Assembly: GCA_017853205.1 (NCBI GenBank)
Contig: JAFMKB010000001.1
Span: forward strand, 62,001-126,000
Direction: 5' to 3'
DNA: 64,000 nucleotides
DNA from: Gammaproteobacteria bacterium
GTDB taxonomy: Bacteria; Pseudomonadota; Gammaproteobacteria; Pseudomonadales; Pseudohongiellaceae
Part shown: positions 35,586 through 46,465 of the stretch, in pieces
Numbering within the stretch: position 1 is the stretch's first letter
Layout of the letters: each line of letters starts with the position of its first letter
Program-made: the position numbers and the translations under genes
The notes under the pieces: model-generated
What the model saw: only the letters and a program-made list of their open reading frames with translations
The model's database searches: none
Told to the model about the DNA's origin: nothing

Positions 35586-36821
35586 CTAATTATTGCCCTG
35601 AAACCAGCTCTTTACTCGACCGACTAGCGTTATCTGCGGATCGCCCTTGGCAACGATTCCACCTTGTTCCTGAAACTGCTTTAGGCCGTATAACAACAGG
35701 CCAACACCCGTCGAGTAGATGGGGTTTCGAACTATATCGGCAAGACCGTCAACATTATGAGGCGCACCTATGCGTACTGGCGCATGAAAAATCTCCTCCG
35801 CCAGATCAACCACACCTTCCATCTTGCTCGTCCCACCTGTGAGAACAATTCCAGCGGCCAACATGTCTTGAAACCCACTGCGCTGCAGTTCCTGCTGGAC
35901 TAAAGTGAATAGCTCAACATAACGCGGCTCAACCACTTCGGCGAGCGCTTGTCTTGATAATTCACGCGGTGGTCTGTCGCCAACGCTGGGCACCTTAATA
36001 CTGTCGGCACCGTTGACCAATTGCGTGAGGGCGCAGGCATATTTAACTTTGATTCCATCGGCATCGTCGGTGGGTGTTCTGAGCGCCATTGCGATATCGT
36101 TTGTGACTTGATCACCTGCAATTGGAATAACACCGGTGTAGCGGATAGCACCTTCGGTAAATATGGCGATGTCACTGGTTCCACCACCGATATCTACGAG
36201 ACAAACACCTAGCTCTTTTTCATCTTCTGTTAGCACAGAGTAGGCTGAGGCAAGCTGCTCTAGAATAATTTCATCGACTGCAAGGTTGCAGCGCTTAATA
36301 CATTTCTCAATATTCTGCACGGCGTTGATCGCACAGGTTACGAGATGCACTTTGGCCTCGAGCCTTACGCCAGACATACCGAGCGGCTCCTTTACCCCTT
36401 CCTGCGCGTCAATGAGGTATTCCTGAGGAAGGATATGCAAGACTTTCTGATCGGCGGGAATGGCAACTGCCTGCGCGGCATCGATCACCCTCTCGATATC
36501 GGCGCGCTCGACCTCGCCATCCCTAATTGCCACAATCCCATGCGAATTCATACTCCGGATATGACTACCGGCTATGCCCGCATAGACAGAATGAATTTGG
36601 CAGCCGGCCATCATCTCTGCTTCGGCGATAGCATGCTGTATCGACTCAACGGTCGACTCTATGTTTACGACTGTGCCTTTCTTTAGTCCACGCGAACGAT
36701 GACTGCCTATGCCAATAATATTGAGGCTACCATCGTCGACAATTTCACCAACGATCGCTACGACCTTGGACGTCCCGATATCGAGACCTACGATCATGTT
36801 ATCGCTCGCTGCCGGTTTCAT
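35586..36821 (-). CDS. ftsA: Cell division protein FtsA
   Basis: Actin-like ATPase that tethers FtsZ to the membrane and recruits later division proteins. The 411-aa chain has the phosphate-1 loop VGLDIGTSKVVAIVGE, the 1C domain unique to FtsA (about 85-165), and LVDIGGGTSDIAIF and GIVLTGGTSKMEG nucleotide loops. The C-terminal amphipathic helix VGRVKSWFQGN is the membrane-targeting sequence. It lies between ftsQ (46 bp upstream) and ftsZ. Confidence 0.98.
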   Translation of the reverse strand: MKPAASDNMIVGLDIGTSKVVAIVGEIVDDGSLNIIGIGSHRSRGLKKGTVVNIESTVESIQHAIAEAEMMAGCQIHSVYAGIAGSHIRSMNSHGIVAIRDGEVERADIERVIDAAQAVAIPADQKVLHILPQEYLIDAQEGVKEPLGMSGVRLEAKVHLVTCAINAVQNIEKCIKRCNLAVDEIILEQLASAYSVLTEDEKELGVCLVDIGGGTSDIAIFTEGAIRYTGVIPIAGDQVTNDIAMALRTPTDDADGIKVKYACALTQLVNGADSIKVPSVGDRPPRELSRQALAEVVEPRYVELFTLVQQELQRSGFQDMLAAGIVLTGGTSKMEGVVDLAEEIFHAPVRIGAPHNVDGLADIVRNPIYSTGVGLLLYGLKQFQEQGGIVAKGDPQITLVGRVKSWFQGNN

Positions 36822-36867
36822 ACTTTGCCAATCCTTCTCGCCTCACACAGCCAGTGTCAGGTTGTCG

Positions 36868-37707
36868 TTATCTTTGCGCCACATCGCTCAACGGAGCGAG
36901 TTTCAGCGTGCTTTTCTTCACGGCGATGCCGTTGCCGTACCTTAGATCAATCGATGCAAACTGGGCCGTTTCAGCACGGTCTTGCTGGGCGTAGAAACGA
37001 GCGAAGCGTTGAACTCTGGCGAGTACATCATGCCGACCAACTTCTACTTGCATCGCGTTCACAGAAAGACTCCAACTCTGCCGTTGACTTAGCGCCAGTC
37101 CGTTGAGCCTTAGCCCAACAGGGGACAACACCTGACTAAGCTCCTTATACTGCTGCATTACCCTATCTTGGCTGCCCTCAGGCCCGTCGAGCAGGGGCAA
37201 ACCGGCAAAGCTATCGGTACTGCCAGGTGAGAAAAGCTCACCGTATTGATTTAGCAAATGCTCTGATCCCCACTTTGCTATCGGCATCTCCTCCTTGAGA
37301 TGTAGCGACAATGTATCTGGCCACACTCGCCTTACATCCACACTCGCAACCCAAGGAAGCGCTTCTAGGTCTCGGCTGGCTCCATTAATATCGAAATCAA
37401 AAAAGCCTGCGCCGATATACCTCTGTAGGATCGCGGTCACGTCGCCCTCGCTGACATGCTGCCATTGATTCTCGATTCGAACCTTACTGATAGGCTTACT
37501 AAAAAAATCAGCGAGCCTCGCGCGCTGAACCGAGAATGTATCGAGGGCGACGAAGGCCAGTGTGGTAACGAGGACAGTTAGCATGGCGACATAGCGAACA
37601 ACACCATTCGCTCCGACGGGTTCCTGATCAGGCATTTGGGGCCTGCGGACGGCATGCGCACCGACCCGTTTAGCGCTCTGCGCGTTCACTCTTGGTTCCG
37701 CCCTCAT
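36868..37707 (-). CDS. ftsQ: Cell division protein FtsQ
   Basis: Bitopic inner-membrane protein that joins the early divisome to FtsL, FtsB and the septal synthase. The 279-aa chain has a 37-residue cytoplasmic tail, one helix (about 38-58), a POTRA domain (about 72-140, KVRIENQWQHVSEGDV) and a beta domain (about 150-265). The start ATG overlaps the ddlB stop as ATGA, so the two are translationally coupled. ftsB is not in the cluster, as usual in gammaproteobacteria. Confidence 0.96.
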   Translation of the reverse strand: MRAEPRVNAQSAKRVGAHAVRRPQMPDQEPVGANGVVRYVAMLTVLVTTLAFVALDTFSVQRARLADFFSKPISKVRIENQWQHVSEGDVTAILQRYIGAGFFDFDINGASRDLEALPWVASVDVRRVWPDTLSLHLKEEMPIAKWGSEHLLNQYGELFSPGSTDSFAGLPLLDGPEGSQDRVMQQYKELSQVLSPVGLRLNGLALSQRQSWSLSVNAMQVEVGRHDVLARVQRFARFYAQQDRAETAQFASIDLRYGNGIAVKKSTLKLAPLSDVAQR

Positions 37708-38651
37708 CGTCGATTCCCCCCCTGATTCTCTGCCAAAATACGCAGCACCAATTCATCGAAGTCGATGCCTAACTCAGCGGCAGCTCTCGGAATAAGGCTA
37801 TGCTGTGTCATGCCGGGTAGCGTGTTGACTTCCAGAAGCTGGAAGCAGCCCTGGGAATCACGCATCACATCTACTCGCGCGGTTCCACTGCAACCTAAAG
37901 CGTCATAGGCCGCAATTGCTAAAGAATTCAATTCAAGCGCATCGTCCTCATTGAGGTTGGCCGGACAAATCAACTGCGTCGTCTCGGAGAGATATTTCGC
38001 CTCAAAATCGAAAATCTCTCCACGCGCAGTTAGCTCGATACTCGGCAAAATTTCACCATCAAGAACGCCAATCGTATATTCGGGGCCATCAATGCAGCGC
38101 TCAGCCATGACCCTTGCGCCAACCTTAAGTGCGCTTTGATACGCCGCTTGCAGCTCGCTGGCATTGCGCGCCTTGGTAATGCCTAGACTCGAGCCACCAC
38201 TGACTGGCTTTACAACGCACAGCCCCAATCGTGCTGCTACCGCATCCCAGTCGGTTTGCTCTGACAATGACTCATAGTCAGGCGTTGCGAGACTCGATTG
38301 CAGCCAAACCTGTTTGGCGCGAATCTTGTCCATGGCGAGTGCCGACGCTAGAACGCCCGAACCGCTGTAGGGAATACCAATTGTCTCGAGAAATCCCTGT
38401 ATAACGCCATCTTCCCCACCTTCTCCATGCAGCATGTTTAGAGCAAAATCAGGCGCGAGCGCGGAAAGCTTTTCAACTATTTTATCGTCAACATCAAGCT
38501 TGCTTGCCCTTACACCTGAACGAATGAGACTTTGCAACACCGCCTCACCGCTGAGAAGCGATATTTCGCGCTCGGCAGAATGCCCGCCCATAAGAACGAC
38601 AACATGACCGGCATTGGTCACTGCTTGCTGTCTATCAAACGCTTTCACCAT
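37704..38651 (-). CDS. ddlB: D-alanine--D-alanine ligase
   Basis: ATP-grasp enzyme that makes D-Ala-D-Ala for the peptidoglycan stem. Family segments are VVLMGGHSAEREISLLSG, LHGEGGEDGVIQGFLE, CVVKPVSGGSSLGITK and LLEVNTLPGMTQHSL. The ORF can start at GTG 38675; the ATG at 38651, with AAGAG upstream, is preferred, giving 315 aa. It overlaps ftsQ by 4 bp. It follows murC directly, so murB, which sits between murG/murC and ddl in some bacteria, is elsewhere. Confidence 0.97.
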   Translation of the reverse strand: MVKAFDRQQAVTNAGHVVVLMGGHSAEREISLLSGEAVLQSLIRSGVRASKLDVDDKIVEKLSALAPDFALNMLHGEGGEDGVIQGFLETIGIPYSGSGVLASALAMDKIRAKQVWLQSSLATPDYESLSEQTDWDAVAARLGLCVVKPVSGGSSLGITKARNASELQAAYQSALKVGARVMAERCIDGPEYTIGVLDGEILPSIELTARGEIFDFEAKYLSETTQLICPANLNEDDALELNSLAIAAYDALGCSGTARVDVMRDSQGCFQLLEVNTLPGMTQHSLIPRAAAELGIDFDELVLRILAENQGGNRR

Positions 38652-38741
38652 GCTTTCGATCTCTTTAATTTTCACTCTGACAATGGCGGTGTGTTAGACC
38701 GAATTATCAGCGATCCCCTCGCCCCGTCTTGATGGCCGGTA

Positions 38742-40187
38742 TTACTTACTCGCTTTCACGCTGCGCAATGCAAGCGTCTCTGAAAGCTGTTTTGCCAGCG
38801 CGCCAACGCTACCGGCGCCTTGCGTCACAACGATATCACCGTCAGCCACAATGCCCTCTAAAATTCCCAACACATCAGCCTCGTCTTGAACGAAAATGGG
38901 ATCCACTTTCCCTCGCAATCGAATACTGCGACCTAGGCTTCTAGAGTCTGCTCCCGCAATCTTTTTTTCGCCCGCCGCATAGACCTCAAGCAACAAAAGC
39001 ACGTCAACCTCGCAAAGCACGTCGACAAAATCATCATAGAGGTCGCTCGTTCTGCTATATCGATGCGGTTGAAAAAGCATCACAAGGCGTTTATCAGGCC
39101 ACCCTTCCCTCAGCGCAAGGATAGTCGCCGCCACTTCTGTCGGATGATGACCATAGTCATCAACCAACATAATCTCGCCGTCTCCGAGCGGGAACACTCC
39201 TTGCACATCGAAACGGCGACCGACACCCGAAAAATTCTCGAGACCTTGTTTGATTGCAGCAAGTTCGAGACCCTCGTCAACAGCGACGGCGAGCGCAGCA
39301 GTCGCATTAAGCGCGTTATGACGACCAGGCATATTAAGAGTTATCGGCAGCCTGTTGCTGGTCTCGCGATGATAGACCTCAAATCTTGTCTCGCCGCCGT
39401 GCTGGGAAAGATTCTCGATACGAAAATCTGCATCCTCTGAAAAACCATAGGTCAGTTTAGGACGCGAGACGAGAGGCATAATCTCGCGCACTGAGGGATC
39501 GTCTATACACAGCACGGCTAAGCCATAGAACGGCAGGTTGTGCAGAAAGTTGATAAAGGTTTCTTTAACTTTTTCGAAATCGCCGCCATAGGTGCCCATA
39601 TGATCGGCTTCGATATTGGTAACCACAGCGACCATCGGTTGCAGATGCATGAACGAGGCATCGCTTTCGTCGGCCTCTGCGACCAAATACCGGCTTTCCC
39701 CAAGCCGCGCATTAGTCCCCGCGCTGTTCAACAACCCACCGATAATAAACGTTGGGTCAGCACCACTCGCTGCTAGCACCGAGGCAAGGAGACTTGTGGT
39801 GGTCGTTTTGCCGTGTGTGCCCGCAATTGCAATTGAGTGCCTGTAACGCATGAGCTCAGCGAGCATCTCTGCGCGTGCCAGAAGGGGCAATTTCGCCGCC
39901 GCCGCCGCACGCATCTCAGGATTTTTCATTGTCACTGCGCTCGAATAAACGACAACATCAGCGAATTCTATATTGCTTTCAGCGTGGCCGATAAAGACCG
40001 TAGCACCCAGATCTTTCAGTCGGCGTGTGTTCGCAGACTCGGCAATGTCTGACCCCGTAATGGCATAGCCTTGATTCTGCAACACTTCTGCGATCCCGCA
40101 CATGCCCGCACCGCCTATGCCGATGAAGTGAACCGTCTTGATGCGCCGCATCTCGGGAATACTATGCTGCAGCCGCTTAGTGGGCAT
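38742..40187 (-). CDS. murC: UDP-N-acetylmuramate--L-alanine ligase
   Basis: Adds L-Ala to UDP-MurNAc, the first stem-peptide step. The 481-aa Mur ligase has the N-terminal [17 protein letters not shown] nucleotide-sugar loop, the ATP loop [14 protein letters not shown] (about 121-134), the EADESDASF site and [15 protein letters not shown]; the C-terminal domain has [11 protein letters not shown]. The ATG has GGAGAG 4-9 bp upstream and overlaps the end of murG by 11 bp. Confidence 0.98.
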   Translation of the reverse strand: MPTKRLQHSIPEMRRIKTVHFIGIGGAGMCGIAEVLQNQGYAITGSDIAESANTRRLKDLGATVFIGHAESNIEFADVVVYSSAVTMKNPEMRAAAAAKLPLLARAEMLAELMRYRHSIAIAGTHGKTTTTSLLASVLAASGADPTFIIGGLLNSAGTNARLGESRYLVAEADESDASFMHLQPMVAVVTNIEADHMGTYGGDFEKVKETFINFLHNLPFYGLAVLCIDDPSVREIMPLVSRPKLTYGFSEDADFRIENLSQHGGETRFEVYHRETSNRLPITLNMPGRHNALNATAALAVAVDEGLELAAIKQGLENFSGVGRRFDVQGVFPLGDGEIMLVDDYGHHPTEVAATILALREGWPDKRLVMLFQPHRYSRTSDLYDDFVDVLCEVDVLLLLEVYAAGEKKIAGADSRSLGRSIRLRGKVDPIFVQDEADVLGILEGIVADGDIVVTQGAGSVGALAKQLSETLALRSVKASK

Positions 40188-41283
40188 GTGCTCTCTCCAT
40201 CATTAAATCGGCAATATGCGTATCGACATGGCGCGGCGCTAACGCATGCGCGGCCATTGATTTGGCGAGAAGTCCCTCTCGATCTGTGTTCAACGAAGCA
40301 ATCTCTGACGCAAGACGATCGCCTGAAAGCTGTTGCTGCTCGATAATTATCGCCGCGCCTGCTGCATTTAACCACCGAGCGTTATGTAGCTGTTGCTGAT
40401 CTTTGTGGTGAGGGTAAGGCACGAGAATAGACGCGCGGCCCGCGACGGCAATTTCTGTGACTGTGCTAGCACCCGAACGCCCGATCACGAGATCAGCCCA
40501 CGCATAGGCGGCAGCCATATCGTCAATGAACGCTGTAATAGTCAAATTGCTATTAGGTTTAAATCCGGCATTCGCGTAGGCGGTGAGAGTCGATTCGAGC
40601 TGAGCAGCACCGGTTTGATGTCTTACCTCAGGCACCGTAGTCGGCCCTGCGACCTTAAATCGCGCGAGGGCTTCTGGCATCGCCTCGTTGATCGCCAGCG
40701 CGCCTTGACTCCCACCCAGAACCAAAATGCGAAGCGGCCGCTCATGCGTTGCGAGCTCAGGCATACGCGCGCCGACCTGTTCGATGTCTGCGCGCACAGG
40801 ATTTCCGACATACATCACCTTGTCACTCTTCATGAATGCACCAGGGAACGCCTCGAAGACCAAGGTCGCTAGTCGAGAAAGTAACCGATTAGTAAGGCCG
40901 GCTACGGCATTCTGTTCGTGGAGATAAAGCTTTCTACTCAGGAGTCTCGCTGCGACGCCGCCCGGGCCAGAAACATACCCCCCCATGCCCAACACGCAGT
41001 CCGGCTTTACCCTGTAAATGATCACAAGGCTTTGCCATAGCGAACGTATGAGCATCCAGGGCGCGCTAAGAAGCCGTAAAAGTCCTTTCCCTTTCAGCCC
41101 CTTCGCGGCGATCTGGTGAAACTCATAGTCGGTACCTTCCAGGAGCTTCCCTTCCATGCCATATGGCGTTCCTAACCAATCGATTTTAACGCCTCTAGCC
41201 TCTAACTGGCGTGCGATGGCGAGAGCGGGGAAGACGTGACCGCCGGTTCCTGCTGCCATTATTAACACACGAGAGATTGCCAT
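40177..41283 (-). CDS. murG: UDP-GlcNAc:lipid I transferase MurG
   Basis: Peripheral membrane glycosyltransferase (GT28) that converts lipid I to lipid II on the inner leaflet. The 368-aa chain has the N-terminal loop [16 protein letters not shown], a second Gly-rich loop [17 protein letters not shown], and the sugar-nucleotide motif [19 protein letters not shown]. The ATG at 41283 overlaps the ftsW stop by one base (TAATG); a TTG four codons upstream is in frame but less likely. It overlaps murC by 11 bp. Confidence 0.98.
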   Translation of the reverse strand: MAISRVLIMAAGTGGHVFPALAIARQLEARGVKIDWLGTPYGMEGKLLEGTDYEFHQIAAKGLKGKGLLRLLSAPWMLIRSLWQSLVIIYRVKPDCVLGMGGYVSGPGGVAARLLSRKLYLHEQNAVAGLTNRLLSRLATLVFEAFPGAFMKSDKVMYVGNPVRADIEQVGARMPELATHERPLRILVLGGSQGALAINEAMPEALARFKVAGPTTVPEVRHQTGAAQLESTLTAYANAGFKPNSNLTITAFIDDMAAAYAWADLVIGRSGASTVTEIAVAGRASILVPYPHHKDQQQLHNARWLNAAGAAIIIEQQQLSGDRLASEIASLNTDREGLLAKSMAAHALAPRHVDTHIADLMMERAHAH

Positions 41284-42482
41284 TACCTCTCCCAAATAGA
41301 GGTGGTTTTCGTCACTGCTGCCAGCTGATCAGTCTCATACTCAATTCGTATAAGAAGAGCTGCCATGACGCAGCTCATGATAAGACTCGCGCCACCGTAG
41401 CTAAGGAAAGGAAGCGTAAGCCCCTTCGTAGGGAGAAGGCCGATATTAACCCCCACATTTATGAGAGTCTGACCCGCGAACAAAAGCCCGATGCCGTAGG
41501 CAAAGAAAGCAGCGAAATAGCTTTCTTGAGCCTCGGCACGTCGGCCGATAGCGAACGCCCGATAAACTAAAATACAGAACAGGGAGACGACTACCGCAAC
41601 GCCGACCATACCAAATTCTTCACCAATTATTGCAAGCACAAAGTCGGTGTGTGCTTCGGGTAAGAAATAAAGTTTCTGGATACTGTTCCCCAATCCTGTT
41701 CCGAACCATTCGCCGCGCCCGAAGGCTATCAGCGCTTGGGCTAACTGATAGCCATCGCCATAGACATTCTCAATTGCCCAAGGATCGCGAAAGGAGGTAA
41801 AGCGAGCGATGACGTGCGGCTTATTTATCGCAATGATGGTAAATCCAATGCCTGCGACTACAACAATAAGCAAGAGTCTCCATAGCTTCGCTCCCGCTAG
41901 AAACAACAAGCAGAACGTCGTCGCCATTAATATAACTAACGCCCCATGGTCAGGCTCCCGCTGAAGCAAGCCCGCCGCGAATACCGATACCCCAAGAGGG
42001 ATCAAGAATTGCGTCCAGTTATCACGCACTGCTTGATAGTTTTTCTGCAAATAATCTGCAACAAAAATCACCAAGAATAACTTAGCAAGCTCCGAAGGTT
42101 GCAGATCAAAAAAACCAAGATCTATCCAGCGCGCGCTACCATTAACGCTTTTTCCGATACCTGGAATGAGGACCGCTATCAACAAGACATAAGAAATTAA
42201 TAAAAGCAGGAAAGAGAATCGGCGCCAAAGTGACAACGGGATCGCGAGTGTAATAGCCGAAGCTGCTAAGCCCACAAAAGCAAAAATGGATTGCCGCTTT
42301 AGATAGTAGAGCGGGTCGCCACTGCTCGAATTAGCGATCTCAACTGACGCGGAAGTCATCATGAGTAGCCCTATACAGAGCAGAGAAAATGCAACAAGCA
42401 ACACCGTGTTGAGCTGCCGTGCCGGCGCAGCAGCAAAATCACTCGTCAGAGACAGTCGATTTGTTCGCTCTAAACTCGCCAT
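41283..42482 (-). CDS. ftsW: Septal peptidoglycan polymerase FtsW (SEDS family)
   Basis: Polytopic inner-membrane glycosyltransferase that polymerises lipid II at the septum together with FtsI. The 399-aa chain has ten helices and the SEDS features: the NGSARWIDLGFFDLQPSELAK segment, and the catalytic region DHGALVILMATTFCLLFLAG with the essential Asp between helices. Also present are GEEFGMVGV and PTKGLTLPFLSYGGASLI. It lies within the division cluster, which marks it as FtsW rather than RodA. It abuts murD, with the start codon directly after the stop. Confidence 0.97.
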   Translation of the reverse strand: MASLERTNRLSLTSDFAAAPARQLNTVLLVAFSLLCIGLLMMTSASVEIANSSSGDPLYYLKRQSIFAFVGLAASAITLAIPLSLWRRFSFLLLLISYVLLIAVLIPGIGKSVNGSARWIDLGFFDLQPSELAKLFLVIFVADYLQKNYQAVRDNWTQFLIPLGVSVFAAGLLQREPDHGALVILMATTFCLLFLAGAKLWRLLLIVVVAGIGFTIIAINKPHVIARFTSFRDPWAIENVYGDGYQLAQALIAFGRGEWFGTGLGNSIQKLYFLPEAHTDFVLAIIGEEFGMVGVAVVVSLFCILVYRAFAIGRRAEAQESYFAAFFAYGIGLLFAGQTLINVGVNIGLLPTKGLTLPFLSYGGASLIMSCVMAALLIRIEYETDQLAAVTKTTSIWER

Positions 42483-43904
42483 TTATCCTTCATCCTCTTG
42501 CGCTTTTTCGCGCACTTTTGTGGCAAAAGAGTCGCCACGGTGTTGAAAATTATCAAACATATCGAAGCTCGCGCAGGCCGGAGACAAAAGCACCGCATCG
42601 CCGGCTTGTGCTGCGGCAGTCGCCTGCTCAATCGCCTCAGCCATGCTTTGCGCAAACGTCACCTCGTGTGCGTAAGAATCTTGCTCGAGGCACTCCGCAA
42701 TGAGCTTGGCGTCGCGCCCTATCAAGATTACGTTACGCACGAAGGTGCTTATCGCCGGCGCCAGAGGTGAAAAATCGGCACCTTTCCCCTCACCCCCTGC
42801 AATCAACACGAGCTTGCCACCAGATAACGCGGCGATGTGTTCGCCTAATCCGACAACCGAGGCGAGCGTAGAACCAACATTGGTCCCTTTCGAATCGTTG
42901 AAATAGTCGACATTATCTATTTTCGCGACCCACTGGCATCGGTGCGGCAGACCTTTAAATTCAGCGATCCCTTGTGCAATCGAATCGAGCGAGACACCGA
43001 TGGCGTGTGCGAGAGAGCTCGCTGCAAGTGCGTTTGCAATATTGTGTTCGCCTGCCACTTTCATTCGATCTGTGGCGAGAAAGGCGCTGCCATTAAAACT
43101 CAGCGCTCGCGTACCTGCAGCCTCATTGATTCCAAAACCGCCTTCGAGCGCATCATGCGTCGAATAGCACACTGTCGCTGTCGCTGGATCGAGAGGAAAA
43201 GTTAATGCATCACTTACATTGACGCAGACCTGTTTTGCTCCATGAAATATATTTTGCTTCGCACTCAAATACTCCGAAGCGTCGGTATACCTATCCATGT
43301 GATCTTGGCTTAAGTTCAACAAGGCGACAGCTTCAGCATTTAACGCAAGCGTTGTCTCTAGTTGGAAACTAGATAGCTCTAAAACATAGAGCTCCTTGGG
43401 TTCTTCGCTTAGCAGATCCAAGGCCGGTTTAAAATTTTCACCATCGAGATTCCCCCCGAGGCCGAAGGATCTGCCTGCGGCTCGAAGAATCGAGGCTAGC
43501 ATCGCGACCACAGTGCTTTTACCGTTCGACCCGGTGACTGCAACAATAGGCTTCTTCGCTCGCTGCGCAAACAACGCAATATCGCCGGTGATGTCGACCC
43601 CTGCACTCTTTGCTTTCGCGATTGCGTCAGTTTTTACACTAACTCCCGGGCTGACGATTAGCCGTTGAGCGCGCGCTAAAAGAGCCTCGGGCAGATCACC
43701 TAATTCTAGGCTTACACCAGGAAATTCAGATTTAAAAACATCGAGCATCGCGGGGGCTGCACGCGTATCGGCAACAGCAAATTCGGCGCCTATCGCCTGC
43801 AAGTAGCGAGCGCACGATAGCCCTGTAGCGCCCATGCCGATGATAAGCGACAGCCCATCGACCCACTCTTGCTCTTCGCCGGACAATCCCACTGCTCGCG
43901 TCAC
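42483..43904 (-). CDS. murD: UDP-N-acetylmuramoyl-L-alanine--D-glutamate ligase
   Basis: Adds D-Glu to UDP-MurNAc-L-Ala. A 473-aa Mur ligase with a Rossmann N-terminus (LSLIIGMGATGLSCARYL), the ATP loop VTGSNGKSTVVAMLA, the DHMDRY segment, and the DSKGTNVGSTLAS and SPACASFDMFDNFQHRGD motifs near the end that are typical of MurD. It starts with GTG in a context lacking a nearby ATG. It is 17 bp after mraY and abuts ftsW. Confidence 0.97.
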   Translation of the reverse strand: MTRAVGLSGEEQEWVDGLSLIIGMGATGLSCARYLQAIGAEFAVADTRAAPAMLDVFKSEFPGVSLELGDLPEALLARAQRLIVSPGVSVKTDAIAKAKSAGVDITGDIALFAQRAKKPIVAVTGSNGKSTVVAMLASILRAAGRSFGLGGNLDGENFKPALDLLSEEPKELYVLELSSFQLETTLALNAEAVALLNLSQDHMDRYTDASEYLSAKQNIFHGAKQVCVNVSDALTFPLDPATATVCYSTHDALEGGFGINEAAGTRALSFNGSAFLATDRMKVAGEHNIANALAASSLAHAIGVSLDSIAQGIAEFKGLPHRCQWVAKIDNVDYFNDSKGTNVGSTLASVVGLGEHIAALSGGKLVLIAGGEGKGADFSPLAPAISTFVRNVILIGRDAKLIAECLEQDSYAHEVTFAQSMAEAIEQATAAAQAGDAVLLSPACASFDMFDNFQHRGDSFATKVREKAQEDEG

Positions 43905-43921
43905 GCCTCTCTCATCGCTTA

Positions 43922-45004
43922 TTAGCGCAGCTTCAATGTTGCCAATCCAAATAACACCAGCATCACTGTGATAATCCAGAACCTTACGATAACCCGTGGC
44001 TCAGGCCAGCCCATCAGTTCGAAATGATGATGAATAGGTGCCATCTTAAAAATTCTTTTGCCGGTCATTTTGTACGACCCAACCTGGAGGATTACAGAAA
44101 GCGTTTCCATAACAAACACGCCGCCCATAATGACGAGAACTAACTCGTGGCGAGCGATTATCGCCATCGTGCCGAGTGCTGCACCAAGCGCGAGTGCGCC
44201 GACATCACCCATAAAGATTTGAGCAGGATAGGTATTAAACCAAAGGAAACCCAGGCCTGCGCCGAGCAACCCTCCGGCGAAGATGACCACTTCGCCAGAA
44301 CCCGCAATGTAGGGAATCTGCAAATAACTCGCGAACTCGACATGCCCCGCAAGATACGCGATGGCGCCCAGCGCCCCGCCGACTAGTACCGAGGGAAGGA
44401 TCGCTAGACCGTCGAGACCGTCGGTCAGGTTGACCGCATTACTAAACCCAACAATGAAAAAATAGCTAATGACGATATAGAAAACGCCAAGATCGAGCGC
44501 GATGCTCTTGAAAAACGGCAATATGTAATTCGTTTCAGCAGGGCCGAGTGCCGAACTGTAAAGCGCTATAGCAGCAGCGATGCCGATTAGCGACTGCCAA
44601 AAATACTTCCATCGCGCAGGCAGCCCTACCGCATTTTTTCTAAAGACCTTGCGGTAGTCATCTACCCACCCCACCGCGCCGAAAGCAAGGGTCACCAGAA
44701 GCAACACCCAGACGTAATGGTTTGTCAGGTCAGACCAGAGAAGGGTGCTTGCTGTGATACCAACTAGGATAAGAACGCCGCCCATCGTTGGGGTACCAGC
44801 TTTGCTGAGGTGTGATTGTGGTCCGTCGTCGCGAACTACTTGTCCGATCTGATTCGCGTTTAGCGCGCGAATTAGGATAGGACCAACGAGAAGGGATACG
44901 CCCAGAGCAGTGAGCACGCTAAATATGCCGCGAACGGTAATATATTGCAGCACAGCGAACGCGCTATTGAACTGCATCAAGTAATCCGACAGCCATACTA
45001 GCAT
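43922..45004 (-). CDS. mraY: Phospho-MurNAc-pentapeptide transferase MraY
   Basis: Integral membrane enzyme that moves phospho-MurNAc-pentapeptide from UDP to undecaprenyl phosphate, forming lipid I. The 360-aa chain has ten helices, with [13 protein letters not shown] and [13 protein letters not shown] (Mg-binding Asp pair) in the first half, [13 protein letters not shown] in the middle and [15 protein letters not shown] near the C-terminus. It lies 66 bp after murF and 17 bp before murD in the order usual for the cluster. Confidence 0.98.
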   Translation of the reverse strand: MLVWLSDYLMQFNSAFAVLQYITVRGIFSVLTALGVSLLVGPILIRALNANQIGQVVRDDGPQSHLSKAGTPTMGGVLILVGITASTLLWSDLTNHYVWVLLLVTLAFGAVGWVDDYRKVFRKNAVGLPARWKYFWQSLIGIAAAIALYSSALGPAETNYILPFFKSIALDLGVFYIVISYFFIVGFSNAVNLTDGLDGLAILPSVLVGGALGAIAYLAGHVEFASYLQIPYIAGSGEVVIFAGGLLGAGLGFLWFNTYPAQIFMGDVGALALGAALGTMAIIARHELVLVIMGGVFVMETLSVILQVGSYKMTGKRIFKMAPIHHHFELMGWPEPRVIVRFWIITVMLVLFGLATLKLR

Positions 45005-45070
45005 TCTGAATTTTCCCTATTCTTGCTTATTCTGAGAGCAACTCTCTTGGGAGTCGCTGTGTTGTGTGAG

Positions 45071-46465
45071 TTACGTCTCGCTGCTTAACGCGGTGACGAC
45101 CGTCTCCATGGCCGCCCCTCTGGAGCCTTTCACGAGAAATACTGTGTCAGCACTAGCGCGCGCCACACAGTCTGACTCCAAAGTAGCGCGATCACTGAAG
45201 AGCACACCCTTCTTACCACCCGCCTTTAAATAGGCGTCGATCATAGCCTCGCAGTCTTTCCCCAAGGCAAGCAACAGCGGCACACCCTGCTTCGCCGCAT
45301 ACTCGCCAACTGCGCGATGTGAAGATTCGGTTTCGTCGCCAAGCTCCCTCATTTCACCGGCGACCATGATCTTCTCGCCCTCTGCTGACATCAATACATC
45401 GATGGCAGCATTAAAAGAATCCGGGCTTGCGTTATACGTATCATCAAGTAATCGGCACCCTTCTCTACCTATTGAGGGAAATAGTCTGCCTGGGACCGGT
45501 GTAGCCTGTCTCAGCCCTACACGAACGTCATCTAAGCTTGCGCCAGCTTCTAAGGCACAGGCTGCTGCAGAAAGCGCATTCTCCGCGTTGTGGCTGCCAA
45601 GCAGCTGTATTTCAGCCTCGATTTCTCCCTGCGGAGTGAAGAGCGTGAAAGCTACGCTCCCCCCCGTAAGCAGGCGCGTAGGCGAACACCGATAATCCGC
45701 CTCAGGCACCTTGTTGCCATAGCTAAATAGCCTGACTTGACGCGTGCCTGCGCGTTTTATCCATTGAAAGCAATTAGGATCATTGGCATTAAGCACTGCG
45801 ACCCCTGAGGTAGAGAGCCCATCAATAATCTCGCCCTTGGCCTCTACAATACCCTGAAGAGAGCCGAAGCCTTCGATATGCGCTGCGCTTGCCTTGGTAA
45901 TCAGTGCAATATCTGGTCTTGCAGCTGCGACACTAAACGCGATCTCGCCGGCGCCATTAGCCCCCATTTCGATCACGGCAAATTGATGCCCATCCTCGAG
46001 CCGCAGCAGAGTAAGCGGCACTCCGATCGTATTATTCAGATTCTCCGCGGTAACTAATGTTTTGGCTTTAGTCTCGAGAATACTGCCGATCATTTCTTTG
46101 ACTGAGGTCTTGCCCTGACTACCCGTAAGCGCAATCACCGTGGCTGAACTCCTCTGTCGGTTAAGTCGCGCAAGGGTAGCAAGTGCGGATAGCGTGTCGC
46201 CAACTACAAGCCGCCTCTCAGCATTGTTAGCGTCAAATTCATGCGTCACAGCCGCGGCAGCTCCTCTGGTGAATGCCTCGTCAACGAATTCATCGCCATT
46301 AAAGCGTTCACCCTTCAGTGCAATAAAAAGCTCCCCTGAATGTGTCTTTCGAGAGTCAGTTGTAACCGCAGTAAAAGCAACTTTCGTTGCTGCTTGGGAC
46401 AGAGGGACGCTCACCGCTTGCCCAAGCTCGCCAGCCAAATCGCCCAGGGTGAATTCGCCAATCAT
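45071..46465 (-). CDS. murF: UDP-MurNAc-tripeptide--D-alanyl-D-alanine ligase
   Basis: Adds D-Ala-D-Ala, made by DdlB, to the UDP-MurNAc tripeptide. A 464-aa Mur ligase with the ATP loop LTGSQGKTSVKEMIG (Ser-Gln in place of the more common Ser-x-Gly), the NNTIGVPLTLLRL motif specific to MurF, EMGANGAGEIAF and LDDTYNASPDSFNAAID. The ATG overlaps the murE stop by 4 bp. Confidence 0.97.
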   Translation of the reverse strand: MIGEFTLGDLAGELGQAVSVPLSQAATKVAFTAVTTDSRKTHSGELFIALKGERFNGDEFVDEAFTRGAAAAVTHEFDANNAERRLVVGDTLSALATLARLNRQRSSATVIALTGSQGKTSVKEMIGSILETKAKTLVTAENLNNTIGVPLTLLRLEDGHQFAVIEMGANGAGEIAFSVAAARPDIALITKASAAHIEGFGSLQGIVEAKGEIIDGLSTSGVAVLNANDPNCFQWIKRAGTRQVRLFSYGNKVPEADYRCSPTRLLTGGSVAFTLFTPQGEIEAEIQLLGSHNAENALSAAACALEAGASLDDVRVGLRQATPVPGRLFPSIGREGCRLLDDTYNASPDSFNAAIDVLMSAEGEKIMVAGEMRELGDETESSHRAVGEYAAKQGVPLLLALGKDCEAMIDAYLKAGGKKGVLFSDRATLESDCVARASADTVFLVKGSRGAAMETVVTALSSET